Notes: generated from the letters alone by a model not told the origin. Positions 1-5,822 are shown, counted from the stretch's first letter. The stretch: DNA of 6,109 nucleotides from CAUZSN01 sp963582345 (GCA_963582345.1 CAUZSN010000154.1:1-6109), one strand, 5' to 3'. Made by a program: numbers and translations.

Positions 1-1202
1 TCGTCGGCTGTGGTAAAGCTTTCGGAAAATTCTTTGAGCAACGATTGAGTGCGTAAAACCTGATGGGGTTGAAATGCGCACCAAATGCGTCTATGACCGA
101 ATTTCTCACGAGCTGTCTGGAGAGTTGCCTTCACCGCGGTCGGATGGTGAGCATAATCATCGATCAGTGTGACACCACGCCACGAACCAACGTGTTCAAA
201 TCGACGGGCAATTCCACGAAATTCTTGCAAGCTGTTGTGCACGGTTTGAGCGGAAACACCAAGATGGTGACAGATGGCCACGGCGGCCAACGCGTTGTTT
301 ACATTGTGTCTACCAGGGATTTGCAAAGAAATTTCCGTGAAGAACTTCCGGCGATAGAAAACACGAAATCGTGATCCGGTCTCCGTGCGACGCACGTCGG
401 TGGCCCACCAGTCGGCGTCAGACGATGGTCCGAATGTCAGAACAGGCGCGATCGATGATTGCGCTGCCGCGATCGATGTCGGGCAGTCCTTGCGAACGAT
501 CAGACATCCCTCAGTCGGTACGGCGGCCATAAACTCGGAATAGGCCTCTTGCATGTCGGCCAGGTTCTGGTAGTAGTCAAAATGGTCCGGTTCGATCCCC
601 AAAATCACTGCGCAGCGAGGTGAAAGATCCAAAAAATTCCGTTGATATTCACAGCTTTCGACTACGAACAAGTCTCCGTCGCCCGCCCAACCGCTAACGT
701 TGCGGCCACATATCTCGGCTCCGACTATCGCTGATGGCGACTTGCCGGCATCGGTCAAAATGCATGCCACCATTGCCGTGGTCGTGCTTTTTCCATGCGT
801 GCCAGCGATGGAAATTCCTAAACGTGTTTGCATCAACTGACCCAACATCTGGCTGTAGGACAGTTGTGGGATTTTTCTCTTGGCTGCTGTGATGCGTTCC
901 GGATTGTCGTGGCCGATCGCGGGACTGTAAATCAATACATCGGTGTCGGGTGGAAGAAATCGAGCGTCGTGTCCCTGGTGTATTCGCAAGCTTCGCTGTT
1001 GCAAGGACGAAATCTTCTCAGTTGGACACTCCAAATCTGAGCCGGTGACATTCCATCGCAGTCCGATTAACAGTTCAGCTAATGCCTTCATGCCCGAACC
1101 ACAAATACCGACCAAATGAGCCGAGCGGAACTCGCGATTTGCGATCCGACGGATGCTTTGCTGAGGACGGTTTGAGTGCGAATGAGGTTGTAACTTTTGC
1201 AT
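1..1202 (-). CDS. murC: UDP-N-acetylmuramate--L-alanine ligase MurC (partial, C-terminus beyond window)
   Basis: Cytoplasmic ligase that uses ATP to add L-alanine to UDP-N-acetylmuramic acid, the first step of the peptidoglycan stem peptide. The reverse strand is open for 400 codons from an ATG at 1202 to the left edge. Seen: N-terminal nucleotide-sugar motif GICGSGM (residues 32-38), ATP loop GTHGKSTTT (134-142, Ser where Thr is commoner), central motifs VESCEYQRNF and EPDHFDYY (204-211), GRHNVNNALAA (297-307), RRFE (333-336) and DDYAHHPT (348-355) opening the C-terminal domain. Family members are about 450-490 residues, so roughly the last 60-90 are missing here. The usual EADES segment reads ESCEY, which I associate with planctomycete MurC. 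An in-frame ATG at 1277 would add 25 residues. Neither start has a strong ribosome site, and 1202 is preferred because the family has a short N-terminus. Confidence 0.93.
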   Translation of the reverse strand, partial: MQKLQPHSHSNRPQQSIRRIANREFRSAHLVGICGSGMKALAELLIGLRWNVTGSDLECPTEKISSLQQRSLRIHQGHDARFLPPDTDVLIYSPAIGHDNPERITAAKRKIPQLSYSQMLGQLMQTRLGISIAGTHGKSTTTAMVACILTDAGKSPSAIVGAEICGRNVSGWAGDGDLFVVESCEYQRNFLDLSPRCAVILGIEPDHFDYYQNLADMQEAYSEFMAAVPTEGCLIVRKDCPTSIAAAQSSIAPVLTFGPSSDADWWATDVRRTETGSRFRVFYRRKFFTEISLQIPGRHNVNNALAAVAICHHLGVSAQTVHNSLQEFRGIARRFEHVGSWRGVTLIDDYAHHPTAVKATLQTAREKFGHRRIWCAFQPHQVLRTQSLLKEFSESFTTAD

Positions 1203-1547
1203 TCTTCGATCGGAGTCTGCCAACGCAGGGAGCAGAGATCGATTAGAGAGACTTTTGGAAAAAAGACTTAATCGCATGAGAAGCTAACCGATCTAACCGA
1301 TTTGTGGTATCGGTTGGAAAGTGAGGCTGGCTTTATGGATTATGACACCGGAAGGACTTGTGAGGGACTTCAGATAGCGATCGTCAGAGTCATGAGGATT
1401 AAAGATTGTAGCGGCACTTGGCAAACTATAGAAACTTCAAAAGCTTTTTCGGATTTTTCGAGTAGGCGGCTAATTGTTGCGCAATTCCAAACGTCGTCTT
1501 TCTCGACCAAAGATGACCGCTGTAGAGGTTCTTATCGGAGTGGCGGA
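1203..1547. other. Intergenic gap between the ketosynthase-like gene and murC
   Basis: No convincing gene is present on either strand. Frames that cross this stretch on the plus strand are antisense to the flanking genes and show no recognisable motif. On the minus strand this is the 3' end of the ketosynthase transcript and the leader of murC. The only structured signal seen is the tandem 9-mer and hairpin at 1284-1317. I saw no T-tract terminator after the ketosynthase stop, so read-through into murC is possible. Confidence 0.6.
1284..1317 (-). repeat. Tandem 9-mer with alternative hairpin in the murC leader
   Basis: CTAACCGAT occurs twice in tandem (1284-1292 and 1293-1301). It is followed after a 7-base loop by ATCGGTT (1309-1315), which pairs perfectly over 7 bp with the nearer copy and could instead pair with the farther one. 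On the minus strand the repeats lie 7 bases before the possible upstream ATG of murC (1277) and about 80 bases before the preferred ATG. A leader that can fold in two ways next to a start codon could affect translation. This is inference; no known riboswitch was recognised. Confidence 0.5.
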
Positions 1548-2840
1548 TCAAATCGCCCGTACGACGACAGCGGCACTTTGCCCCATGTTCGTTCGATTTA
1601 CGCTCAGGGCTGTTCGATTGCGCAAACGGCGTGGACCAGTATGGACAATATTCAGTCGGCACTGCGGATCAGGAAATTCGTAGTTCAATGTTGCGGGAAT
1701 CTCTCCATGGCGTATGGCGAGCAAGCTTCCCGCAAGTTCCACTGCACCTGTGCCGGCATCGAAATTACCGAAGTAGCTCTTTAAGGCAATAACCGGAATT
1801 GTGTCGACGTCTGAGCCCATGGCGGTATGATAAGCCCGGGCCTCAACTAAATCATCTCGCTGCGTGCTTTTCCCGTGTGCATTGATATGGCCAAGTTCGC
1901 GCGGTTGTACGCAGGACTGGCGCAGAGCCGCCTGTATTGCTCGGACCAAGCCAGTTCCGCCCGCACCGTTGCGATAGCCACGTCCGTCGCAGCCTGCTCC
2001 GACACCTAGAATTTCTCCGTAGATGTTAGCTTGTCGCTGGCGAGCCTGGTCGTAGCGTTCGACTACAAACGCGGCAGCTCCTTCCCCGACGATAGTGCCA
2101 TCGCGGAATCTGTCGAATGGGCGACAAGCACGTTTGGGGTCATCGTCCCGACGCGACAAGCTTTCAAACAGATTCATCTTGGCAATGTCGACGGGATGAA
2201 TATTCGAGCTACATGCACCAACGATCATGCAGTCAGCTGCACCGCGTTCGATGACCCGCACGGCTTCCGCCAATGCGAGCAATGCCGAAGCATCCCGGCT
2301 TGTGATCGTATTGTTCGGCCCCTGGGCGTCGTGTTCGATCGCGACGTGGCAAGCAGGCATATTCGGCAACCGTTTTAGCAACCATAGTGGGGCGATTTTC
2401 CCCATGCTGCCCTCATTCCAACGCGTCAATTCGAACGACTGCTCAGACGTGGCACTGTGCGATACGGCTTCGGCCAAGTCTTCGGGCATTGTTGAAATGC
2501 GACCTGCCCCGAATTCGACGCCCAGTCGCTGTGGATCGATGCAGCCTCGCCGCAAACCCGCGTCCTGCATCGCCAACGATGTCGCTGCCACACCCAATTG
2601 AATGTCGCGAGACATCACTTTCAAGAACTTGCGGCAATGTAGAAAATCGAGTGGTTCGAAATCATGAATCTCTGCTGCAAGCTTAGAGGGCAAACTGGTG
2701 CTGGGCACTGAGCGAAGATAGTCAATTCCGCAACGTCCGCGAATCAGGTTACTCCAAAACGCGTGGTTGCCGATGCCGATTGGTGAAACCGTTCCCACTC
2801 CGGTGATCACCACACGGTCGTATGCGGTTCCCGTCCTCAT
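1548..2840 (-). CDS. Beta-ketoacyl-ACP synthase-like protein (FabF/KS family) lacking catalytic Cys and second His
   Basis: Thiolase-fold protein of 430 residues, the usual FabF length (about 410-430). Active members condense acyl-ACP with malonyl-ACP. Seen: N-terminal RVVITGVGTVSPIG, LPNMPACHVAIEHDAQGPNN before the nucleophile position, RPFDRFRDGTIVGEGAA (about 241-256), NAHGKST with the first catalytic His (322), and the conserved Lys (354) in ALKSYFGNFDAGTGAVE. The nucleophile site normally reads TACAS but here reads SRDAS, so Cys becomes Asp (183). The second His of KSxxGH becomes Asn (359). Condensation is therefore unlikely. A decarboxylase, chain-length-factor-like or scaffold role is possible. 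The ATG at 2840 is chosen because AGGG lies upstream and family similarity begins just after it; a GTG at 2912 would add 24 residues. The long intact frame argues against a pseudogene. A promoter and an ACP-like frame lie upstream. Confidence 0.88.
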   Translation of the reverse strand: MRTGTAYDRVVITGVGTVSPIGIGNHAFWSNLIRGRCGIDYLRSVPSTSLPSKLAAEIHDFEPLDFLHCRKFLKVMSRDIQLGVAATSLAMQDAGLRRGCIDPQRLGVEFGAGRISTMPEDLAEAVSHSATSEQSFELTRWNEGSMGKIAPLWLLKRLPNMPACHVAIEHDAQGPNNTITSRDASALLALAEAVRVIERGAADCMIVGACSSNIHPVDIAKMNLFESLSRRDDDPKRACRPFDRFRDGTIVGEGAAAFVVERYDQARQRQANIYGEILGVGAGCDGRGYRNGAGGTGLVRAIQAALRQSCVQPRELGHINAHGKSTQRDDLVEARAYHTAMGSDVDTIPVIALKSYFGNFDAGTGAVELAGSLLAIRHGEIPATLNYEFPDPQCRLNIVHTGPRRLRNRTALSVNRTNMGQSAAVVVRAI

Positions 2841-2900
2841 TAGCCTGACCCTATCGTCTAACCCCTGCACTCTGTCCCCGGTAGTGCGTTTAGCGGAACA

Positions 2901-2930
2901 TGAACAGTTCACCCAGCCGAACTGAACAGT
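2901..2930. promoter_or_regulatory. Operator-like repeat TGAACAGT upstream of the ketosynthase-like gene
   Basis: TGAACAGT occurs at 2901-2908 and again at 2923-2930, exactly 22 bases apart, about two helical turns. The first copy is part of a near-perfect palindrome TGAACAGTTCA (2901-2911). Direct repeats in helical phase upstream of a gene are typical of transcription factor sites. The regulator is unknown, and the role is inferred from arrangement only. Confidence 0.35.
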
Positions 2931-3000
2931 CCGCGTGCGTTTGGTGCACTGACCGACGTGATTTCCGATTAAAAAGTGCCAGAAGTCTAGTTACCAGTCA

Positions 3001-3028
3001 TTTCACAAGTTCAATCTGCCATGTGAAA
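3001..3028. repeat. Inverted repeat TTTCACA-N14-TGTGAAA
   Basis: Perfect 7-bp arms at 3001-3007 and 3022-3028 with a 14-base spacer. It lies between the stop of the ACP-like frame and the ketosynthase-like gene on the minus strand. It could be an mRNA hairpin or a protein site. There is no T-tract, so a classical terminator is unlikely. Confidence 0.4.
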
Positions 3029-3032
3029 CGTT

Positions 3033-3167
3033 TTAAACCGCCACGAAGAACCTAATACAATACTCAGCAAATTCGTGGAATAATTGGTTAGGAATTCGTA
3101 TTCCCAGCTCAAACTCGAGTTCTTGGCAGGTCTTGGTCACAATGTGGTCGGGGAACCCGGCCGCCAA
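3033..3167 (-). CDS. Small ACP-like protein or acyl carrier protein remnant, no phosphopantetheine Ser seen
   Basis: A 44-codon reading from a TTG at 3167 to TAA at 3033-3035; the frame is open back to 3203 without an ATG. The segment ELEFELGIRIPNQLF (coded at 3078-3122) matches the end of helix II and the following loop of acyl carrier proteins (typically ELEEEFGIEIPDE). The residues after it could be the last helix. The usual DSL with the phosphopantetheine Ser, about ten residues earlier, is absent: FPDHIVTK stands there. The N-terminal half of a normal ACP of about 80 residues is also absent. It lies upstream of a FabF-like gene in the same direction, as acpP often does, and just downstream of a good promoter. 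It may be a decayed acpP, a divergent partner of the ketosynthase-like protein, or a chance frame. I see no strong ribosome site. Confidence 0.35.
   Translation of the reverse strand: MAAGFPDHIVTKTCQELEFELGIRIPNQLFHEFAEYCIRFFVAV
3041..3078. repeat. Inverted repeat CCACGAA-N24-TTCGTGG
   Basis: Perfect 7-bp arms (3041-3047 and 3072-3078) flank a 24-base A/T-rich loop. It lies inside the 3' part of the ACP-like frame, so any RNA hairpin would form in that message. A second small hairpin, GGAAT-TCGT-ATTCC, follows at 3091-3104. Function unknown. Confidence 0.35.
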
Positions 3168-3202
3168 TCCGGAACTTCTATCGGCATACCGAGTTTCGTC
3201 AG

Positions 3203-3231
3203 ATTACACAACAAATCCCCTGTGCTGTCAA
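3203..3231 (-). promoter_or_regulatory. Sigma-70-like promoter reading toward the ACP-like frame and ketosynthase-like gene
   Basis: On the minus strand TTGACA (3231-3226, perfect -35) is followed by a 17-base spacer and TGTAAT (3208-3203, 5 of 6 matches to TATAAT). The start site would fall near 3196, just upstream of the ACP-like frame and about 355 bases upstream of the ketosynthase-like ATG. Of the candidate promoters in the window this is the closest to consensus. Confidence 0.6.
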
Positions 3232-3240
3232 GAAAATAGT

Positions 3241-3308
3241 AAAAAACAAACAGCCGGGATGATTCTTGTGGTGGGGCAGAGACCACAGAAACCTAACATC
3301 CGGCTGTT
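3241..3308 (-). terminator. Nested hairpin with T-tract, terminator-like on the minus strand
   Basis: Outer arms AACAGCCGG (3249-3257) and CCGGCTGTT (3300-3308) pair perfectly over 9 bp. Inside, TGTGGT (3267-3272) pairs with ACCACA (3282-3287) around a 9-base loop. On the minus strand the outer stem is followed directly by TTTGTTTTTT (3250-3241), as in an intrinsic terminator, and ten bases later by the TTGACA promoter. The loop of about 40 bases is longer than in usual terminators, so a structured small RNA or a dispersed palindromic repeat are alternatives. It could end transcripts coming from the symporter side and insulate the next promoter. Confidence 0.45.
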
Positions 3309-3352
3309 CAGCGGTCAATTTTACAAGTGCCGATGATTCATTGCAAACAATT

Positions 3353-3366
3353 TTTGTTCGAACAAA
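3353..3366. repeat. Perfect 14-bp palindrome TTTGTTCGAACAAA
   Basis: Perfect dyad centred at 3359/3360, about ten bases upstream of the putative -35 of the tRNA promoter. Its core TGTTCGAACA occurs again at 5407-5416 inside the decayed gene, and a half-match lies near 3838-3848. It could be a regulator site or a small cruciform. No regulator is recognised. Confidence 0.35.
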
Positions 3367-3375
3367 CAGTGCAAT

Positions 3376-3404
3376 TTGTGTGCGGTTTCTCGAGCCGTTA
3401 GAAT
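3376..3404 (+). promoter_or_regulatory. Likely promoter of the tRNA-Leu gene
   Basis: TTGTGT (3376-3381), a 17-base spacer and TAGAAT (3399-3404; 5 of 6 matches to the -10 consensus) would start transcription near 3411, about 22 bases before the mature tRNA. The -35 box matches only its first three bases, so this is a moderate call based on spacing and position. Confidence 0.4.
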
Positions 3405-3432
3405 TCTTGCTGTCTGGTAACTACTTCGTGGT

Positions 3433-3516
3433 GCGAGAGTGGCGGAATTGGTATACGCGCTAGATTTAGGATCTAGTGGGAGAAATCTCATGGGGGTTCG
3501 AGTCCCCCCTCTCGCA
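3433..3516 (+). tRNA. tRNA-Leu, anticodon UAG (reads CUA codons)
   Basis: Complete class II tRNA of 84 bases. The acceptor stem GCGAGAG (3433-3439) pairs with CTCTCGC (3509-3515), with discriminator A at 3516. The anticodon stem CTAGA/TCTAG closes the loop TTTAGGA, giving anticodon TAG at 3467-3469. A long variable arm (about 3477-3491, with GAGA/TCTC) marks the leucine/serine type, and the A discriminator fits leucine. The T-arm is GGGGG-TTCGAGT-CCCCC (3492-3508). CCA is not encoded, so it must be added after processing. No tRNA neighbours are seen. Confidence 0.97.
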
Positions 3517-3657
3517 CTTGATTGTCATGTGTTGTCGAACACCTGTGAGGGGGGCTTATGCCTTTAGGGTATTCACGCTGGACATCCGATTTTCAGATAT
3601 CTGTTATGCGGTCACACGCGATATCATGAAAAGTCAATAGCTAGTGCGCTGCTCTAA

Positions 3658-3739
3658 CCTTGTGACGATTGCGAAGCGCGACCTCGTGGATGTTACATTG
3701 GCGCCACGATTTGGAAAGGAACAAGCACGTGTCACAAGG
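3658..3739 (+). repeat. Nested inverted repeat CCTTGTGAC / GTCACAAGG
   Basis: Perfect 9-bp outer arms (3658-3666 and 3731-3739) enclose a second pair, TCGTGG (3684-3689) and CCACGA (3704-3709). Two nested perfect stems in 82 bases suggest a folded RNA leader or small RNA. A purine-rich GGAAAGGA (3713-3720) in the loop precedes a GTG (3729) that overlaps the 3' arm, so folding would mask that start. Function unknown. Confidence 0.4.
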
Positions 3740-3875
3740 CACGTCAGGTCCTAACACCGAAGTGGCTTAACGGAGTGGGGGCGATCAAGATTCTGAAGTC
3801 GCTCGACAGGGTCTGTTATCACGTGATTACGGCAACGTTTTGTTCGAATATTTGAATACTCAAACCGTTGTGTAA
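3729..3875 (+). pseudogene. Possible small protein frame interrupted by one TAA
   Basis: After GGAAAGGA (3713-3720) a GTG at 3729 opens a 13-residue reading ending in TAA (3768-3770). The same frame then continues for 34 codons to a second TAA (3873-3875), including GLLSRDYGNVLFEYLNTQ, which has protein-like composition. Ignoring the first stop, the product would be 48 residues. No family is recognised. It may be a small gene with a nonsense mutation, a short leader peptide (first part only) or chance. The start lies in the arm of a nested inverted repeat. Confidence 0.22.
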
Positions 3876-3939
3876 CAATCTCGCCTTTTAGATGCTGCTC
3901 GTTGGATTGCTGGGCAGACATATCGGAGCGAGCAACAGG

Positions 3940-5298
3940 TCACTTTTCAAAGCTTTTTTCAACAACCGCTGATCCTATGGAATCGCCGAAGACGTTGACT
4001 GCCGTGCGGAACCGGTCCAAGAGCCAGTCGACCGAGAGAATCAGGGTGATGTAGCCCAGAGGAAGTCCCACAGCATTGAGCACAATGATCATTGTCACCA
4101 AGCCGGCTTCGGGAATTCCGGCCGCCCCAATGGCGGCCAGAGTTGCCGTGATGGCAATCGTTATCTGTTGTAGCAGCGTGAGATCCATGCCGATTACTTG
4201 CGCGATGAAGATTGCCGCGGCCGCTTCGTACAGGGCTGTACCGTCCATGTTGACGGTGGCTCCCAACGGCAGGACGAACTTAGTCGATCGCATGGACACG
4301 CCGGCCTTCAAATTGGCGCACTCCATGGTGACCGGCAGTGTGGCGGAGGAACTGGCCGTTGAAAAGGCCGTCAGTAATGCCTGAGACATGTGTAACAAGA
4401 AGCGGTACGGGTTCCTGCGCGTGAAGATCCAATAAATTAACGGTAAGGTCACAAATGCGTGGATAGCCAGTCCAATCAGCACCGTTGTGAAATACCACCC
4501 TGTTCGCTGCAGCTCTTCCGTAAATTTTCCTTCGGCCACAGCTTCGCCAAAACGTGCTGAAACCAGGCAGAAAATGCCCAGCGGGGCTAGCTTCATCAGC
4601 AGTAGAATAAATGACATGAGTGCGTCATTGACCTGATTGATCATCTCGATAATGCTCGTGACCCTCTTCCCCATAGTGGTCAGCATGCTGGCAAAAATGA
4701 TGCTAAAGACGATCAACGGCAGCAGGTTGGTGTGCGCAGCTGAGGTGAACAGGTTGTCGGTAAATAGCATGAGTACGAGGTTTTCGAGGATCGTCCAGAT
4801 ATTGCGTTCCTTTTCGAGACCAGGCTCGAGTTCTTTCAGGACTTTGGCAATGTCTTTCTTTTCCAGACCGGACTCGGTCGACAGGTGATCGAGCAGCGTC
4901 TTCTCTACGGCGGGGAGTGCGAGACCCTCTTTGGGAGCAACTCCGGTACCCGGTTGAATAACATTAACCACGACCAGGCCAATGACCACCGCTAAGACCG
5001 TTGTACATAGGTAATACAGGACGGCATATCCGCCGGGCTTCCCAAGTTTGCGAACGTCCCCCAGACCAAGGATGCCGCTCATGACCGAGGCTATTACCAG
5101 TGGAACCACCATCATCTTCAACAGTCGCAGGAAGACCTCCCCGCCGACGTGCAGTGTCATGGCGAATCGTGGAAACACTAGCGCCACTACGACGGCAGCG
5201 ACGATGGCGGCGACAATACACGCTGTTAGATGATTTTTCTTGTTCGACTGCGATTCCTCTGCCGGTGGTTGATCGTGGATAGAGGTCTGTTTAGTCAT
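3940..5298 (-). CDS. Dicarboxylate/amino acid:cation symporter (DAACS family), probable glutamate/aspartate transporter
   Basis: Inner-membrane secondary transporter of 452 residues that should take up acidic amino acids or C4-dicarboxylates with Na+ or H+. Seen: a polar N-terminal tail (1-23), then hydrophobic segments fitting the eight-helix, two-hairpin fold. HP1 carries the serine-rich TASSSATLP (314-322), TM7 has NMDGT (350-354), HP2 has GIPEAGLVTM (394-403), and TM8 has DWLLDRFRTAVNVFGD (424-439). The GltPh substrate and Na+ residues are kept: Asp428, Arg431, Thr432, Asn435 and Asp439. The Arg points to acidic substrates. A long charged loop at about 120-170 between TM3 and TM4 and the HP2 wording recall eukaryotic EAATs. 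ATG 5298 is chosen, with AGAGGAA about 13 bases upstream; a TTG at 5331 would add 11 polar residues. It lies 35 bases downstream of a decayed gene in the same direction. Confidence 0.94.
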   Translation of the reverse strand: MTKQTSIHDQPPAEESQSNKKNHLTACIVAAIVAAVVVALVFPRFAMTLHVGGEVFLRLLKMMVVPLVIASVMSGILGLGDVRKLGKPGGYAVLYYLCTTVLAVVIGLVVVNVIQPGTGVAPKEGLALPAVEKTLLDHLSTESGLEKKDIAKVLKELEPGLEKERNIWTILENLVLMLFTDNLFTSAAHTNLLPLIVFSIIFASMLTTMGKRVTSIIEMINQVNDALMSFILLLMKLAPLGIFCLVSARFGEAVAEGKFTEELQRTGWYFTTVLIGLAIHAFVTLPLIYWIFTRRNPYRFLLHMSQALLTAFSTASSSATLPVTMECANLKAGVSMRSTKFVLPLGATVNMDGTALYEAAAAIFIAQVIGMDLTLLQQITIAITATLAAIGAAGIPEAGLVTMIIVLNAVGLPLGYITLILSVDWLLDRFRTAVNVFGDSIGSAVVEKSFEK

Positions 5299-5333
5299 TG
5301 TTGTCTCTGTTTCCTCTTCACCGAGAACCAATC

Positions 5334-5802
5334 CTATGCGTCGCCGCCGCCGACATCTTCTGTCGATTGGTTGTGCTGTTTGAATGTGCGGGCAAGCTTT
5401 TCGAGTTGTTCGAACACTTTACGGATTTTCTTGCCGATCCTGTCACCTTGGAATTTGACGAAGTTCAGTTTCCGATCGATGTTGCTGTCGAGGTGCTTGA
5501 AATTACAGTCTCCTGTTCTTGTTTGGTAAATGGCGAAATCGATCTTGCGTTTTTGAAGAGAGTGCAAATGTTGAAGGGAGCCGATCGGCTCAACTTTACT
5601 GTCGGGCTTCTTAGCAATGTTTGCTCTCAGGCTTTCGGTGATACCGTCCGTCTGCTGGTCCAGTCGGGATTATAACTGTCTTGGGGTAATTCGTAATTCT
5701 CTGAGTCAGTGAAACAACGATGTCCTACTCGAACCACCAATTTCATACCGGCAGAAGAATCCGTACCACAATAACGACTATTTTGAACTGTCGCTTGCGC
5801 AT
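5334..5802 (-). pseudogene. Decayed TAXI-type TRAP solute-binding protein (frameshift, two stops, truncated)
   Basis: ATG 5802 follows GGAG at 6 bases spacing and begins MRKRQFKIVVIVVRILLPV, a typical basic-plus-hydrophobic export signal or anchor. That frame then meets TGA (5745-5743) and TAG (5727-5725), yet continues with TVIIPTGPADGRYH (5679-5638), which resembles the opening motif of TAXI-family periplasmic receptors. From about 5642 the similarity moves to another frame: ITESLRANIAKK, then GSLQHLHSLQKRKIDFAIYQ (5582-5523), matching the family pattern GSxxNLxLLxxGxVDFAxxQ. That frame ends at TAG 5334 after 63 more residues with no match I recognise. Normal members exceed 300 residues, so most of the protein is gone. 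A live gene would have delivered substrate to a TRAP or tripartite system; none is present here. The family call comes from motif patterns only. Confidence 0.5.
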
Positions 5803-5822
5803 CGCGGTCTCCAAGGTATGGT

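Larger units (their letters stand above)
3517..3939. other. Intergenic region between tRNA-Leu and the symporter
   Basis: No recognised gene. Seen: a short hairpin GTGTT-GTCG-AACAC (3529-3542) after the tRNA; a 10-bp palindrome CAGATATCTG (3594-3603); the nested inverted repeat at 3658-3739 overlapping a broken small frame; a palindrome ATCACGTGAT (3818-3827); and TGCTCG/CGAGCA arms (3896-3901, 3929-3934) just past the symporter stop. The last pair could form a hairpin at the end of the symporter message, but no T-run follows. On the minus strand a 56-codon frame (3751-3921) starts 18 bases after the symporter stop, without a ribosome site or a recognisable motif. Confidence 0.5.

Noticed and set aside
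828..1040. 70-codon plus-strand frame
   Set aside because: Fully antisense to murC, whose motifs on the minus strand are unambiguous.
1302..1784. 160-codon plus-strand frame
   Set aside because: It lies largely antisense to the ketosynthase-like gene, has no motif, and is low-complexity in biological terms (Ser/Arg/Thr rich). The opposite strand has clear family motifs.
3133..3336. 67-codon plus-strand frame
   Set aside because: It crosses the promoter and the nested hairpin of the other strand and has no motif or ribosome site.
3720..3785. Resemblance to the SRP RNA apical hairpin (GTCAGGTCC followed by TAAC)
   Set aside because: The invariant AGCAG segment on the 3' side of the internal loop is absent (GAAGT instead) and the flanking arms do not close a helix around it.
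3751..3921. 56-codon minus-strand frame just after the symporter
   Set aside because: Protein-like composition, but no Shine-Dalgarno site, no recognised family, and it overlaps the nested inverted repeat and the opposite small frame. Not enough support for a gene call.
5298..5675. 125-codon plus-strand frame
   Set aside because: It is antisense to the decayed gene. The minus strand carries an export signal with ribosome site and TAXI-like motifs, while this frame shows no recognisable domain.
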